Shown here one piece after another: positions 1 through 6,706 of a stretch of DNA of 9,798 bases (position 1 is its first letter; the number at the start of each line of letters is the position of its first letter). The translations under genes were made by a program, and so were the position numbers. This DNA is from Ruminococcus sp. CAG:382. Its GTDB lineage: Bacteria > Bacillota > Clostridia > Oscillospirales > CAG-382. The notes under the pieces were generated by a model. The model searched no databases. It was given only the letters and a program-made list of their open reading frames with translations, and was not told the origin of the DNA. Location: positions 1 through 9,798 of the forward strand of contig FR892143.1 in assembly GCA_000433115.1 (NCBI GenBank). The letters run 5' to 3'.

Positions 1-280
1 GTTCAGCCTCAGCTTTATGAGCTTTCACCCGTATATAGTCACGGGCACCCTGTTCAAACATCGTATAGTAGATAAGAAAACAGAACATACCTCCGCTGAA
101 AATCAGTGCGATAACATATGGAAAAATTCCGATTTCGGGATGAAGGCTGATAAATGCAGAGAGCGGCAGCGTCACCATTACGCCGAGAAGAGAGATGACA
201 AACTGATACACCCAGAATTTGCGGAAACAAGCGAAGTTTTCGGTAAATAATGTTTTGATTTCAGAAAGCAGCTTTTGCAT
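1..280 (-). CDS. Small membrane protein of unknown function (3' end cut by window edge)
   Basis: An open frame of 93 complete codons runs from an ATG at 280-278 (minus strand) to the left edge without a stop, so the C-terminus is missing. The start follows the stop of the metal exporter gene by 6 bases. A good Shine-Dalgarno (AGAGGA, plus-strand 290-295) lies inside the last codons of that gene, so the two are probably co-transcribed and translationally coupled. The protein begins MQKLLSEIKT, has a short amphipathic N-terminus, then two hydrophobic stretches at about residues 23-47 and 52-73, separated by a short loop with a proline. A charged, probably cytoplasmic segment (EQGARDYIRVKAHK) follows. 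There is no cleavable signal peptide. I do not recognise the family. It could be an accessory membrane protein or an unrelated small integral membrane protein; the missing part may hold the informative domain. Confidence 0.8.
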   Translation of the reverse strand, partial: MQKLLSEIKTLFTENFACFRKFWVYQFVISLLGVMVTLPLSAFISLHPEIGIFPYVIALIFSGGMFCFLIYYTMFEQGARDYIRVKAHKAEAE

Positions 281-286
281 TGTGTT

Positions 287-1444
287 TTATCCTCTGTCAA
301 ATGTAATAACTGTGTGGTAACCTGTCGAAATGCTTTTGACCTTCGCGTTGATGAGCCTTCTCAGTTCTTCATCGCCTGTAGTGACTTCAAACGGAACAAA
401 TACGTCGAAAATAAGGTTGGTATGAGTCACGCCCGGTACAAATCTGAAATCGTGAACCGAAAGCCGTTCATCGATTCCTTTTACGCTTTCATAAATATCT
501 TCACGAAGCTCATTAACAAGCTCGTTATCGGTTTCTATTGGATCAAGGTGAATGACACACTGAACACCGTATTTTTCAAAAACATCACGTTCTATCAGAT
601 CGATTACGTCATGGCTCTTGAAAATATCATCACGTCCGTCAACTTCAGCGTGAAAGGTGGCAAAGCAACGGCTTGTACCGTAGTTATGTATCATCACGTC
701 GTGAATCCCGAGGATTTCAGGATGAGAACGGGCTTCGGATTTGATTTTTTCTACGAGCTTCGGATCCGGTGCGGTTCCGATTATGTGATTTTTGTTTTCA
801 TTCAGAATTTTCAGTCCGGAAATAAATATGAATATTGCGACTGCAGCTCCTATATAACCGTCGAGGTTAATTCCCGTAAGCTGAGAAACAAACAGTGCAA
901 TAAGTACCGCACCGGTTGAAACAACGTCCGAAAGGCTGTCGGCAGACGATGCCATCATAACAGACGAATCAACGGCACGCCCGACAGAGCGGTAAAAAAA
1001 ATACAAAATCAGCTTGAAGCATATAGAAACGACGAGGATACATACGGCAAGCAGACTGAATTCGGTCTCTGCGGGATGTATTATCTTATCAAGAGAATCT
1101 GTAAACAGCTCAAAACCGATTATCAAAATAATAAACGAAACGATTAGCGACGCAACGTATTCAAAGCGTTCGTGTCCGAACGGATGGTCACGGTCGGCAG
1201 GCTTTGCCGAAATGCGAAAGCTGACAAATGAAATTACGGATGACGCAGCATCCGAAAGATTGTTAACTGCATCGGCGGTTATCGAAATACTTCCGGCAAG
1301 TGTTCCGGTAATGAATTTCCCGGCAAACAGAAGAAGGTTTATCGCAATACCGACAATGCTGGCAATCGTACCGCAGGTTTTGCGGACGGATAGATCAGTT
1401 GGATTGCGCTCTCCGATAATGCGCCTTACGATATAATCAAGCAT
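287..1444 (-). CDS. Cation diffusion facilitator family metal exporter, probably Mn2+-type
   Basis: A 385-residue cation diffusion facilitator (CDF, COG0053) protein. Such proteins export divalent metal ions across the cytoplasmic membrane as homodimers, usually in exchange for protons. Six hydrophobic segments lie at about 25-46, 54-75, 96-115, 128-150, 163-187 and 193-212, followed by a cytoplasmic metal-sensing domain from about 225 (conserved His265, and the HLDP motif at 299-302). The C-terminal region is about 80 residues longer than in E. coli FieF (YiiP), as in many Firmicutes homologues. The transport-site residues are Asn61/Asp65 in TM2 (NNLSD) and Asp169/Asp173 in TM5 (DSLSD). Zn-type CDFs usually have His in TM5, while Asn-Asp/Asp-Asp sites are known from bacterial Mn exporters such as MntE, so Mn2+ is the favoured substrate (inference); Fe2+ or Co2+ remain possible. 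The ATG at 1444 has a GGTGAT ribosome site, but lies only about 9 bases from the expected transcription start. Confidence 0.93.
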   Translation of the reverse strand: MLDYIVRRIIGERNPTDLSVRKTCGTIASIVGIAINLLLFAGKFITGTLAGSISITADAVNNLSDAASSVISFVSFRISAKPADRDHPFGHERFEYVASLIVSFIILIIGFELFTDSLDKIIHPAETEFSLLAVCILVVSICFKLILYFFYRSVGRAVDSSVMMASSADSLSDVVSTGAVLIALFVSQLTGINLDGYIGAAVAIFIFISGLKILNENKNHIIGTAPDPKLVEKIKSEARSHPEILGIHDVMIHNYGTSRCFATFHAEVDGRDDIFKSHDVIDLIERDVFEKYGVQCVIHLDPIETDNELVNELREDIYESVKGIDERLSVHDFRFVPGVTHTNLIFDVFVPFEVTTGDEELRRLINAKVKSISTGYHTVITFDRG

Positions 1445-1459
1445 AGTATCACCATACTG

Positions 1460-1488
1460 ATTATACTACAACATACCCAAATTGTCAA
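1460..1488 (-). promoter_or_regulatory. Consensus sigma-A/sigma-70 promoter of the metal exporter operon
   Basis: Read on the minus strand, TTGACA (1488-1483) and TATAAT (1465-1460) are separated by exactly 17 bases, so both hexamers and the spacer match the housekeeping consensus exactly. Transcription should start near 1453, leaving a leader of only about 9 bases before the ATG at 1444. That start falls inside a small inverted repeat, AGTAT-4 bases-ATACT (1445-1458), which could be a repressor site. An exact-consensus promoter on a metal exporter would be expected to need repression, but no regulator is encoded here. Confidence 0.88.
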
Positions 1489-1505
1489 TCTGTCTTTATT
1501 GACAA
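1482..1505. repeat. 8-bp inverted repeat joining two divergent -35 boxes
   Basis: TTGTCAAT (1482-1489) and ATTGACAA (1498-1505) are perfect reverse complements, 8 bases apart. Each arm contains the -35 hexamer of one of two divergent promoters. The symmetry is partly forced by the two TTGACA boxes, but the matching flanking bases extend beyond them. It may be a shared operator, or simply two strong promoters placed back to back. Confidence 0.7.
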
Positions 1506-1527
1506 ACCGCCGTATTTATGATAGAAT
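1499..1527 (+). promoter_or_regulatory. Near-consensus sigma-A/sigma-70 promoter of the MATE-trkA-trkH operon
   Basis: TTGACA (1499-1504), a 17-base spacer and TAGAAT (1522-1527) give an 11-of-12 match to the consensus. The start of transcription is expected near 1534, about 19 bases before the ATG at 1553. The short leader leaves no room for a riboswitch. The promoter decides the start of the next gene: the longest reading frame would begin with the TTG of this -35 box and cannot be translated from this transcript. Confidence 0.85.
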
Positions 1528-1552
1528 GTCGAAAGCACAGATACGGAGTATA

Positions 1553-3025
1553 ATGGAGAAAAATCAACCGATGGAAAGCAGAAGCGACGGTGGAAGCGCT
1601 AAATACATAAAAATGACGACACAACCGGTCGAAAAACTCGTTATGAAGCTAGCCGGACCAACAGTAATCAGCATGCTCGTCACGTCATTTTATAATCTCG
1701 CAGATACATTTTTCGTACGGCAGCTCGAAAACGACAGTATGGTCGCGGCGGTCGGGATTGTTCTCCCGCTAATGTCGATAATTCAGGCTCTCGGTTTCTT
1801 CTGCGGACACGGTTCCGGCAATTATATATCACGAGCACTCGGCAGCCGCGATTTCGCCGATGCCGAAACAATGGCTGCAACAGGTTTTTTTTACTCCGTT
1901 TCGATAGGAACCCTTCTCATGGTGTCAGGGTTGGTTTTCCGCAACCAGCTTGCTGTTATCCTCGGCGCCAAAACTGCCGCAACAACAGCCGGAACAATCG
2001 ATTATATGCTCTACATATTGCTTGCGACACCGTTCATGATGGGCGCAATTGTGCTGAATAACCAGCTCAGAATGCAGGGCAACGCTTTTTTTGCAATGAT
2101 AGGGCTTACCACCGGTGCGATTGTCAACATCATGCTTGACCCGATATTCATCTATAAACAAGGCGACACTCTTTTCGGCGGAGCTTTTTTAATGCCGTTC
2201 GGTCTGGGGATGGGAGTCGCAGGCGCCTCACTCGCCACCGGAGTCAGTCAGCTTGTCAGCTTCGTTCTCCTTGTAATCGGCATATCACGCAGCGACAACA
2301 TCAAAATACGACTGAGCAATTTTTCGTTTAAAACGTACTATATAAAAAAAATCGTACAGGGAGGCCTTCCCTCTCTTGCCCGTCAAGGACTTGCAAGTGT
2401 TGCCACAACATGCCTGAATCACGCCGTAGGAATATACATAACAGGTGATGCGGCCATTGATGCCGTACAGGCGGCAATGACAGGCACATCCAAAATAATG
2501 CAGTTCCTTACCTCGGCGCTTATAGGCTTCGGGCAAGGATTTCAGCCTGTTTGCGGTTTCAATTACGGCGCGAAAAAATACGATCGCGTCATCAAATCAT
2601 ATTATTTCTGCGTAAAGGTTTCTGCGGTTTTTCTTGCGATCGTTGCCGTAATCGGTTATATCTTTGCAGAGCCTATTTCTTCTGCGGTCGCCGGAAGCTC
2701 GGCGCAGGCGGCTGAAATAGCTTCGTTTGCTTTCAGAACACAGCTTGTCGTTATGCCTCTCATGTCATGGGTAATGCTTTGCAATATGATGCTTCAGACT
2801 ATAGGTATGACGTTCCGCGCAACAATCGTTGCAATGGCAAGGCAAGGGCTTGCATTTGTACCTGCAGTATTACTGCTTCCATTGATTTGCGAAAAGCTCG
2901 GTGAGCCTCCGCTTCTCGGGATAGAACTTGCGCAGGCAGTTGCTGATTTGCTTTCATTTGTGATAGCGCTGCCGTTAGGACTTACAGTTATAAAAGAAAT
3001 GCGTTTGTCAATGAAGAAAGAATAG
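1553..3025 (+). CDS. MATE family multidrug/Na+ (or H+)-coupled efflux transporter
   Basis: A multidrug and toxic compound extrusion (MATE) transporter, an integral membrane antiporter that exports cationic drugs or metabolites using a Na+ or H+ gradient. From the ATG at 1553 it is 490 residues, slightly above the usual 440-470 because of a polar N-terminal tail of about 25 residues. Family hallmarks are the first helix with LAGPTVISML followed by YNLADTFFVRQL (about residues 33-58), a second-half match to the MATE repeat (GLPSLARQGLASVATTCLNHAVG), and the signature GFGQGFQPVCGFNYGAKKYD (about 325-344). About twelve hydrophobic segments are visible. It resembles the MepA/NorM-like group, but the substrate cannot be read from sequence. 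The ATG at 1553 is chosen because it lies downstream of the promoter and follows GGAG (1545-1548), although the 4-base spacing is short; the ATG at 1571 is the alternative. The gene ends 3 bases before trkA. Confidence 0.93.
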   Translation: MEKNQPMESRSDGGSAKYIKMTTQPVEKLVMKLAGPTVISMLVTSFYNLADTFFVRQLENDSMVAAVGIVLPLMSIIQALGFFCGHGSGNYISRALGSRDFADAETMAATGFFYSVSIGTLLMVSGLVFRNQLAVILGAKTAATTAGTIDYMLYILLATPFMMGAIVLNNQLRMQGNAFFAMIGLTTGAIVNIMLDPIFIYKQGDTLFGGAFLMPFGLGMGVAGASLATGVSQLVSFVLLVIGISRSDNIKIRLSNFSFKTYYIKKIVQGGLPSLARQGLASVATTCLNHAVGIYITGDAAIDAVQAAMTGTSKIMQFLTSALIGFGQGFQPVCGFNYGAKKYDRVIKSYYFCVKVSAVFLAIVAVIGYIFAEPISSAVAGSSAQAAEIASFAFRTQLVVMPLMSWVMLCNMMLQTIGMTFRATIVAMARQGLAFVPAVLLLPLICEKLGEPPLLGIELAQAVADLLSFVIALPLGLTVIKEMRLSMKKE

Positions 3026-3028
3026 GAT

Positions 3029-4384
3029 ATGGATATTATTGTAATCGGCGGCGGTGCCGTCGGAACATCGATTTGCTCACAACTTGCAAAGGAAGGTCAC
3101 GACATAACGGTAATCGACTCCAAAAGCGCTCCTTTGCTTGAACTTTCCAATACCTGCGACGTTTTTACTCTTCAGGGAAACGGAGCAGATATTTCCCTTC
3201 TGAAACGTGCCGGAGCCGAAAAGGCTGACCTGCTGATCGCGGTCACTTCGGGCGACGAGGTCAATATCCTGAGTTGCTCTGCTGCCAAAAAACTCGGTAC
3301 ACGTCATACGATCGCACGTGTCCGCAACCCGGAATACTCGGGACTCGTGCAGCTGATGAAAAGTGAAATGAATCTTTCGCTTACGATCAACCCCGAGCTT
3401 ACTGCCGCTAAAGAGGTTTACCGCACTCTGCGATTTCCTGCTGCCGCAAAAATCGACACTTTCAGTCGCGGAAGGGTCGAGCTTGCGCAATTGACTGTCT
3501 ACGATAATTCTCCGATATGCGGAAGCACTCTTATTGAGCTGAGATCAAAGCTAAATATACGTTTTCTTATATGCAGCGTCCTGCGCGACAACGTGGCTTT
3601 TATTCCGAACGGCAGCTTTGTAATACAGCCAAAAGATATAATCTGCATAACCGCTCCCGATGACGAAATAACAGAACTGTTCAAAGCAATCGGCGCATAC
3701 AAACAGCCCGTGCGCGATGTCATGATATGCGGTGGCGGCAGAACGACATACTATCTCGAAGCGATGCTGCAAAAGGGCAACATCAATTCGACAGTTATAG
3801 AGCGCGACAAAAATCTGTGCCATGAGCTTGCGGAGCAGTATTCCTGCACCGTCCTGAACGGCAACGGAACTGATCAGCAGCTTCTCATGGAAGAAGGGAT
3901 CGACAAGGTTGATGCTTTTCTCGCGCTTTCGGACGTTGACGAAGAAAACGCCATAATGTCAATGTACGCTAAAAACCTCGGTGTCAGCAAAGTCGTAACA
4001 CTGATAAGTACAATGTCGTATATCGACTTTTTCAAAAGTGTGGGGCTTGATACTATTGTATCTCCGAAATCATCAACAACGGCATATATTCTGCGTTATG
4101 TTCGCTCCATGACCAATGTACGTGATTCCGAAATCGAATCCCTGCATAAATTCATGGAAGACAAAGTTGAAGCACTTGAATTCAGCGTCAAGAGCGATAT
4201 CGAAGATGTTACCGATGTACCGCTCAAGAATTTGCGTTTGCGCCCGGACACACTTATCGCTTGTATTGTTCATCGCGACAAGATCATTATCCCGACAGGT
4301 AATGACGTTATTACAAAGGGCGACACAGTAATTGTTGTGACTTCGGGTGCAATAATCGACAGTATCAGGGATGTAATCACATGA
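3029..4384 (+). CDS. trkA: Trk potassium uptake system NAD-binding regulatory subunit TrkA
   Basis: TrkA is the cytoplasmic, nucleotide-binding gating ring of the Trk K+ uptake system, attached to the TrkH channel. The 451 residues carry the tandem arrangement that separates TrkA (two halves) from KtrA (one). First RCK_N Rossmann domain at about 1-125, with IGGGAVG (Gly7, Gly9, Gly12) and Asp30 ending beta-2; RCK_C at about 140-225. Second RCK_N at about 229-350, with CGGGRTT (235-240) and Glu258; final RCK_C at about 370-451. In the second half the third glycine of GxGxxG is Thr240, so nucleotide binding there may be altered. RCK_C domains of related proteins can bind cyclic di-AMP in Firmicutes, which is possible here but untested. 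The gene starts 3 bases after the MATE stop with only a weak ribosome site (AAGAAAG), suggesting translational coupling. Its stop overlaps the trkH start by 4 bases (ATGA). Confidence 0.95.
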   Translation: MDIIVIGGGAVGTSICSQLAKEGHDITVIDSKSAPLLELSNTCDVFTLQGNGADISLLKRAGAEKADLLIAVTSGDEVNILSCSAAKKLGTRHTIARVRNPEYSGLVQLMKSEMNLSLTINPELTAAKEVYRTLRFPAAAKIDTFSRGRVELAQLTVYDNSPICGSTLIELRSKLNIRFLICSVLRDNVAFIPNGSFVIQPKDIICITAPDDEITELFKAIGAYKQPVRDVMICGGGRTTYYLEAMLQKGNINSTVIERDKNLCHELAEQYSCTVLNGNGTDQQLLMEEGIDKVDAFLALSDVDEENAIMSMYAKNLGVSKVVTLISTMSYIDFFKSVGLDTIVSPKSSTTAYILRYVRSMTNVRDSEIESLHKFMEDKVEALEFSVKSDIEDVTDVPLKNLRLRPDTLIACIVHRDKIIIPTGNDVITKGDTVIVVTSGAIIDSIRDVIT

Positions 4385-5820
4385 ATTACAAAATGATAAG
4401 ATATTTCTTCGGAATAATGCTTATGCTTGAAGCCGCATTCATGCTGATTCCAACGGCAACGGCTCTCATTTATTCGGAAGATATCACGCCATTTATAATA
4501 ACAATCGGGATTCTCCTTTTCTTCGGTATACCATCGGTTGCATTCAAGCCGAATAATACGCGTATATACGCCAAAGAAGGCTTTATATGTGTTGCCGCAG
4601 CCTGGATACTGCTGTCACTTTTCGGCGCGTTGCCGTTTGTAATAAGCGGCGCTATACCGAACTATATCGATGCGTTTTTCGAAACGGTTTCCGGCTTTAC
4701 GACAACCGGCGCAACCATACTGTGCGAAATCGAAAGTCTGCCACGAGGTATTCTCCTCTGGAGAAGCTTCACACACTGGTTCGGCGGCATGGGCGTGCTG
4801 GTCTTCATGCTTGCACTCTTCCCTTCCGGCGACGGCCAGACAATACACCTCATGCGTGCTGAGGTTCCGGGTCCTGTCAAGGGAAAGCTGGTTCCGAAGA
4901 TCAAGCGTACAGCAATGATACTATACGGCATATACTTTGCGCTTACCGTGGTACAGACTGTTGCCCTGTTGTGTACCGGAATGCCTTTTTATGATTCTCT
5001 CGTGAATTCGTTTGCGACTGCCGGAACAGGCGGCTTTTCGGTAAAAAACCAGTCAATCATGTCTTATGAAAATCCTGCGGCAGAGTGGGTAATAGCGGTG
5101 TTCATGTTCATATTCGGCGTGAACTTCAACTTGTTTTATCTGATGTTGGTAAAACATATACGCGAAGTGCTGAAAAACGAAGAACTAAGGTCTTACCTGA
5201 TAATTTGCCTTGTTGCCACAGGCGCAATCGCACTGAGTACATACAAGACTTTCGATGGCTTTGAACACTGTCTCAGAACATCTTTCTTTCAGGTGACTTC
5301 TATTATATCCACAACCGGATTTTCAACCACCGACTTCAATCTGTGGCATATATTCCCGAAGACAGTTCTTACGGTGCTGATGTTTATAGGCGCCTGCGCC
5401 GGTTCAACAGCAGGCGGTCTGAAAGTATCTCGAGTAATAATACTTTTCAAAAGTATCAGACGTGAGATCAAACATATGCTGAAGCCGCGTTCGGTTAACA
5501 TAATTCGCGTTGACGGTGAAGTTATACCTGAAGAAAACGTGAAAGCCGCGCTCAATTATTTTGCTTTATATATTGTTCTGATCATTCTTTCAACCGTGCT
5601 CATTTCAGTTGACGGACTGAGTATGGAGACTAATATAACCGCCGCCGTCACCTGTGTCAACAATGTCGGTCCCGGGTTTGATACAGTCGGACCTATGGGC
5701 AATTTCTCAACATATTCGGCATTTTCTAAAATTGTTCTGTCACTTGATATGCTTCTCGGACGTCTTGAAATAATGCCGATGTTTATTCTCTTTTCGCCGA
5801 TGGCTTGGAAAAAAAGATAG
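4381..5820 (+). CDS. trkH: Trk potassium uptake channel subunit TrkH
   Basis: TrkH is the pore-forming membrane subunit for K+ uptake, working with TrkA encoded just before it. At 479 residues it has the usual family length. All four selectivity-filter loops of the superfamily are recognisable: TTTGAT (107-112), AGTGGFS (214-220), STTGFST (310-316) and NNVGPGF (427-433). Each has the conserved filter glycine (Gly110, Gly217, Gly313, Gly430). The gating-loop region GSTAGGLK (341-348) is intact, followed by a basic cytoplasmic stretch. The C-terminus (LGRLEIMPMFILFSP) is typical of complete TrkH proteins. The ATG at 4381 overlaps the trkA stop, giving coupled and probably stoichiometric synthesis. 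No damage is visible, so a working K+ uptake system is expected. Confidence 0.96.
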   Translation: MNYKMIRYFFGIMLMLEAAFMLIPTATALIYSEDITPFIITIGILLFFGIPSVAFKPNNTRIYAKEGFICVAAAWILLSLFGALPFVISGAIPNYIDAFFETVSGFTTTGATILCEIESLPRGILLWRSFTHWFGGMGVLVFMLALFPSGDGQTIHLMRAEVPGPVKGKLVPKIKRTAMILYGIYFALTVVQTVALLCTGMPFYDSLVNSFATAGTGGFSVKNQSIMSYENPAAEWVIAVFMFIFGVNFNLFYLMLVKHIREVLKNEELRSYLIICLVATGAIALSTYKTFDGFEHCLRTSFFQVTSIISTTGFSTTDFNLWHIFPKTVLTVLMFIGACAGSTAGGLKVSRVIILFKSIRREIKHMLKPRSVNIIRVDGEVIPEENVKAALNYFALYIVLIILSTVLISVDGLSMETNITAAVTCVNNVGPGFDTVGPMGNFSTYSAFSKIVLSLDMLLGRLEIMPMFILFSPMAWKKR

Positions 5821-5829
5821 GAGAACGCA

Positions 5830-6663
5830 ATGAAAAAGAAACTGATATGTCTGCTTATTGCCTGCCTGCTTGTACTTACATCGTGTGAATACTTCGGCGA
5901 TGATTTCTGGAACGGTATTCTGAGCGATGTCGCGGAAGAAGTGTCCCGTGCTTTTATTGACATAACGGATGAACAGTCGACTCCGACATATTCACGTGAT
6001 GAAAATTGGCGCACACGTCCTTTCGCTGTCAGCAAGAACCTCAGCACACCGCCGCCTACCGACGAACGTCTTTTCGACCTCAACACAACGCTTGATTACA
6101 TCGTTCTTAACGGCAATAAACCGTATTTCGATACAAGCAGTCTGCTCGCAAATGATTTCATGTTGCTTTCGGAATTTGACGATCTCGGCAGATGCGGCAT
6201 GGCGATATCCTGCCTCAGCCTAAACACAATGCCCACAGAAAAACGCGACAGCCCGCGATATAACCCGACCGGCTGGAAGTCCGTACAGTACGACGGTAAA
6301 TATCTGTACAACCGTTCACACCTTCTCGGATTTCAGTTGACCGGTGACGGTTCAACACCCGAAAACCTTATAACCGGCACGCGCCACTTCAACACACAAT
6401 CAATGATAAAACTCGAAAACCAGGTCGCGAGCTATATAAAGAAAAGCGGCAACCATGTCACATTCCGCGTGACACCAGTGTTTTACAAAAATGAACTTGT
6501 AGCACGCGGCGTGATAATGGAGGCGTATTCCGTCGAGGACAAAGGCAAAGGGATTTGTTTCTGCGTTTTTGTGCGCAACATTCAACCGGGGATTATTATT
6601 GATTATGCGACAGGTGAAAGCATTCAGGAAGAAATGAGCCGTGCCGAATCAAAAGCGGCGTAA
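5830..6663 (+). CDS. Lipoprotein DNA/RNA non-specific endonuclease (EndA/streptodornase-like)
   Basis: A predicted surface lipoprotein nuclease of 277 residues. The N-terminus (MKKK, hydrophobic core, LTSC lipobox with lipidated Cys19) marks it for the outer face of the membrane. After a linker (about 20-85), the nuclease domain spans about 86-262. It shows the beta-beta-alpha-metal (His-Me finger) pattern of EndA/Sda1-type enzymes: YNRSHLLGFQLTG (160-172), corresponding to the family DRGH motif with His164 as likely general base, then ENLITGTRHFN (178-188) with Asn188 as likely metal ligand. These enzymes cut DNA and RNA without sequence specificity and need Mg2+. The Asp-Arg-Gly-His core reads Asn-Arg-Ser-His here, a common variant in the Firmicutes branch as I recall it. 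AGGAG (5819-5823) overlaps the trkH stop, 9 bases before the start, so the gene belongs to the trk transcript. Likely roles are nucleotide scavenging or clearing extracellular DNA (inference). Confidence 0.88.
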   Translation: MKKKLICLLIACLLVLTSCEYFGDDFWNGILSDVAEEVSRAFIDITDEQSTPTYSRDENWRTRPFAVSKNLSTPPPTDERLFDLNTTLDYIVLNGNKPYFDTSSLLANDFMLLSEFDDLGRCGMAISCLSLNTMPTEKRDSPRYNPTGWKSVQYDGKYLYNRSHLLGFQLTGDGSTPENLITGTRHFNTQSMIKLENQVASYIKKSGNHVTFRVTPVFYKNELVARGVIMEAYSVEDKGKGICFCVFVRNIQPGIIIDYATGESIQEEMSRAESKAA

Positions 6664-6706
6664 ATAAAAATATATACTAAATAAATATTTAATAAAGAGG
6701 TCTACT

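Noticed and set aside
275..919. 214-codon plus-strand open frame
   Set aside because: It lies antisense within the well-supported CDF gene, its translation resembles no protein family, and it has no ribosome site of note.
1499..1552. TTG start at 1499 giving a 508-residue MATE protein
   Set aside because: The TTG is the first half of the -35 box and the intervening ATG at 1526 lies in the -10 box; the mRNA starts downstream of both.
1528..1552. Cyclic di-AMP (ydaO-type) or other riboswitch upstream of the Trk operon
   Set aside because: Such riboswitches often precede K+ transport genes in Firmicutes, but the leader is only about 19 bases and there are 3 bases between MATE and trkA.
5556..6086. 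176-codon minus-strand open frame
   Set aside because: It overlaps the end of trkH and start of the nuclease on the opposite strand; both of those have clear family motifs, and the translation looks like a shadow rich in Arg and Ser.
6682..6691. TAAATATTTA palindrome before the hexosaminidase as an operator
   Set aside because: A 10-base palindrome made only of A and T in an AT-rich gap is expected by chance and has no adjoining -35 box.
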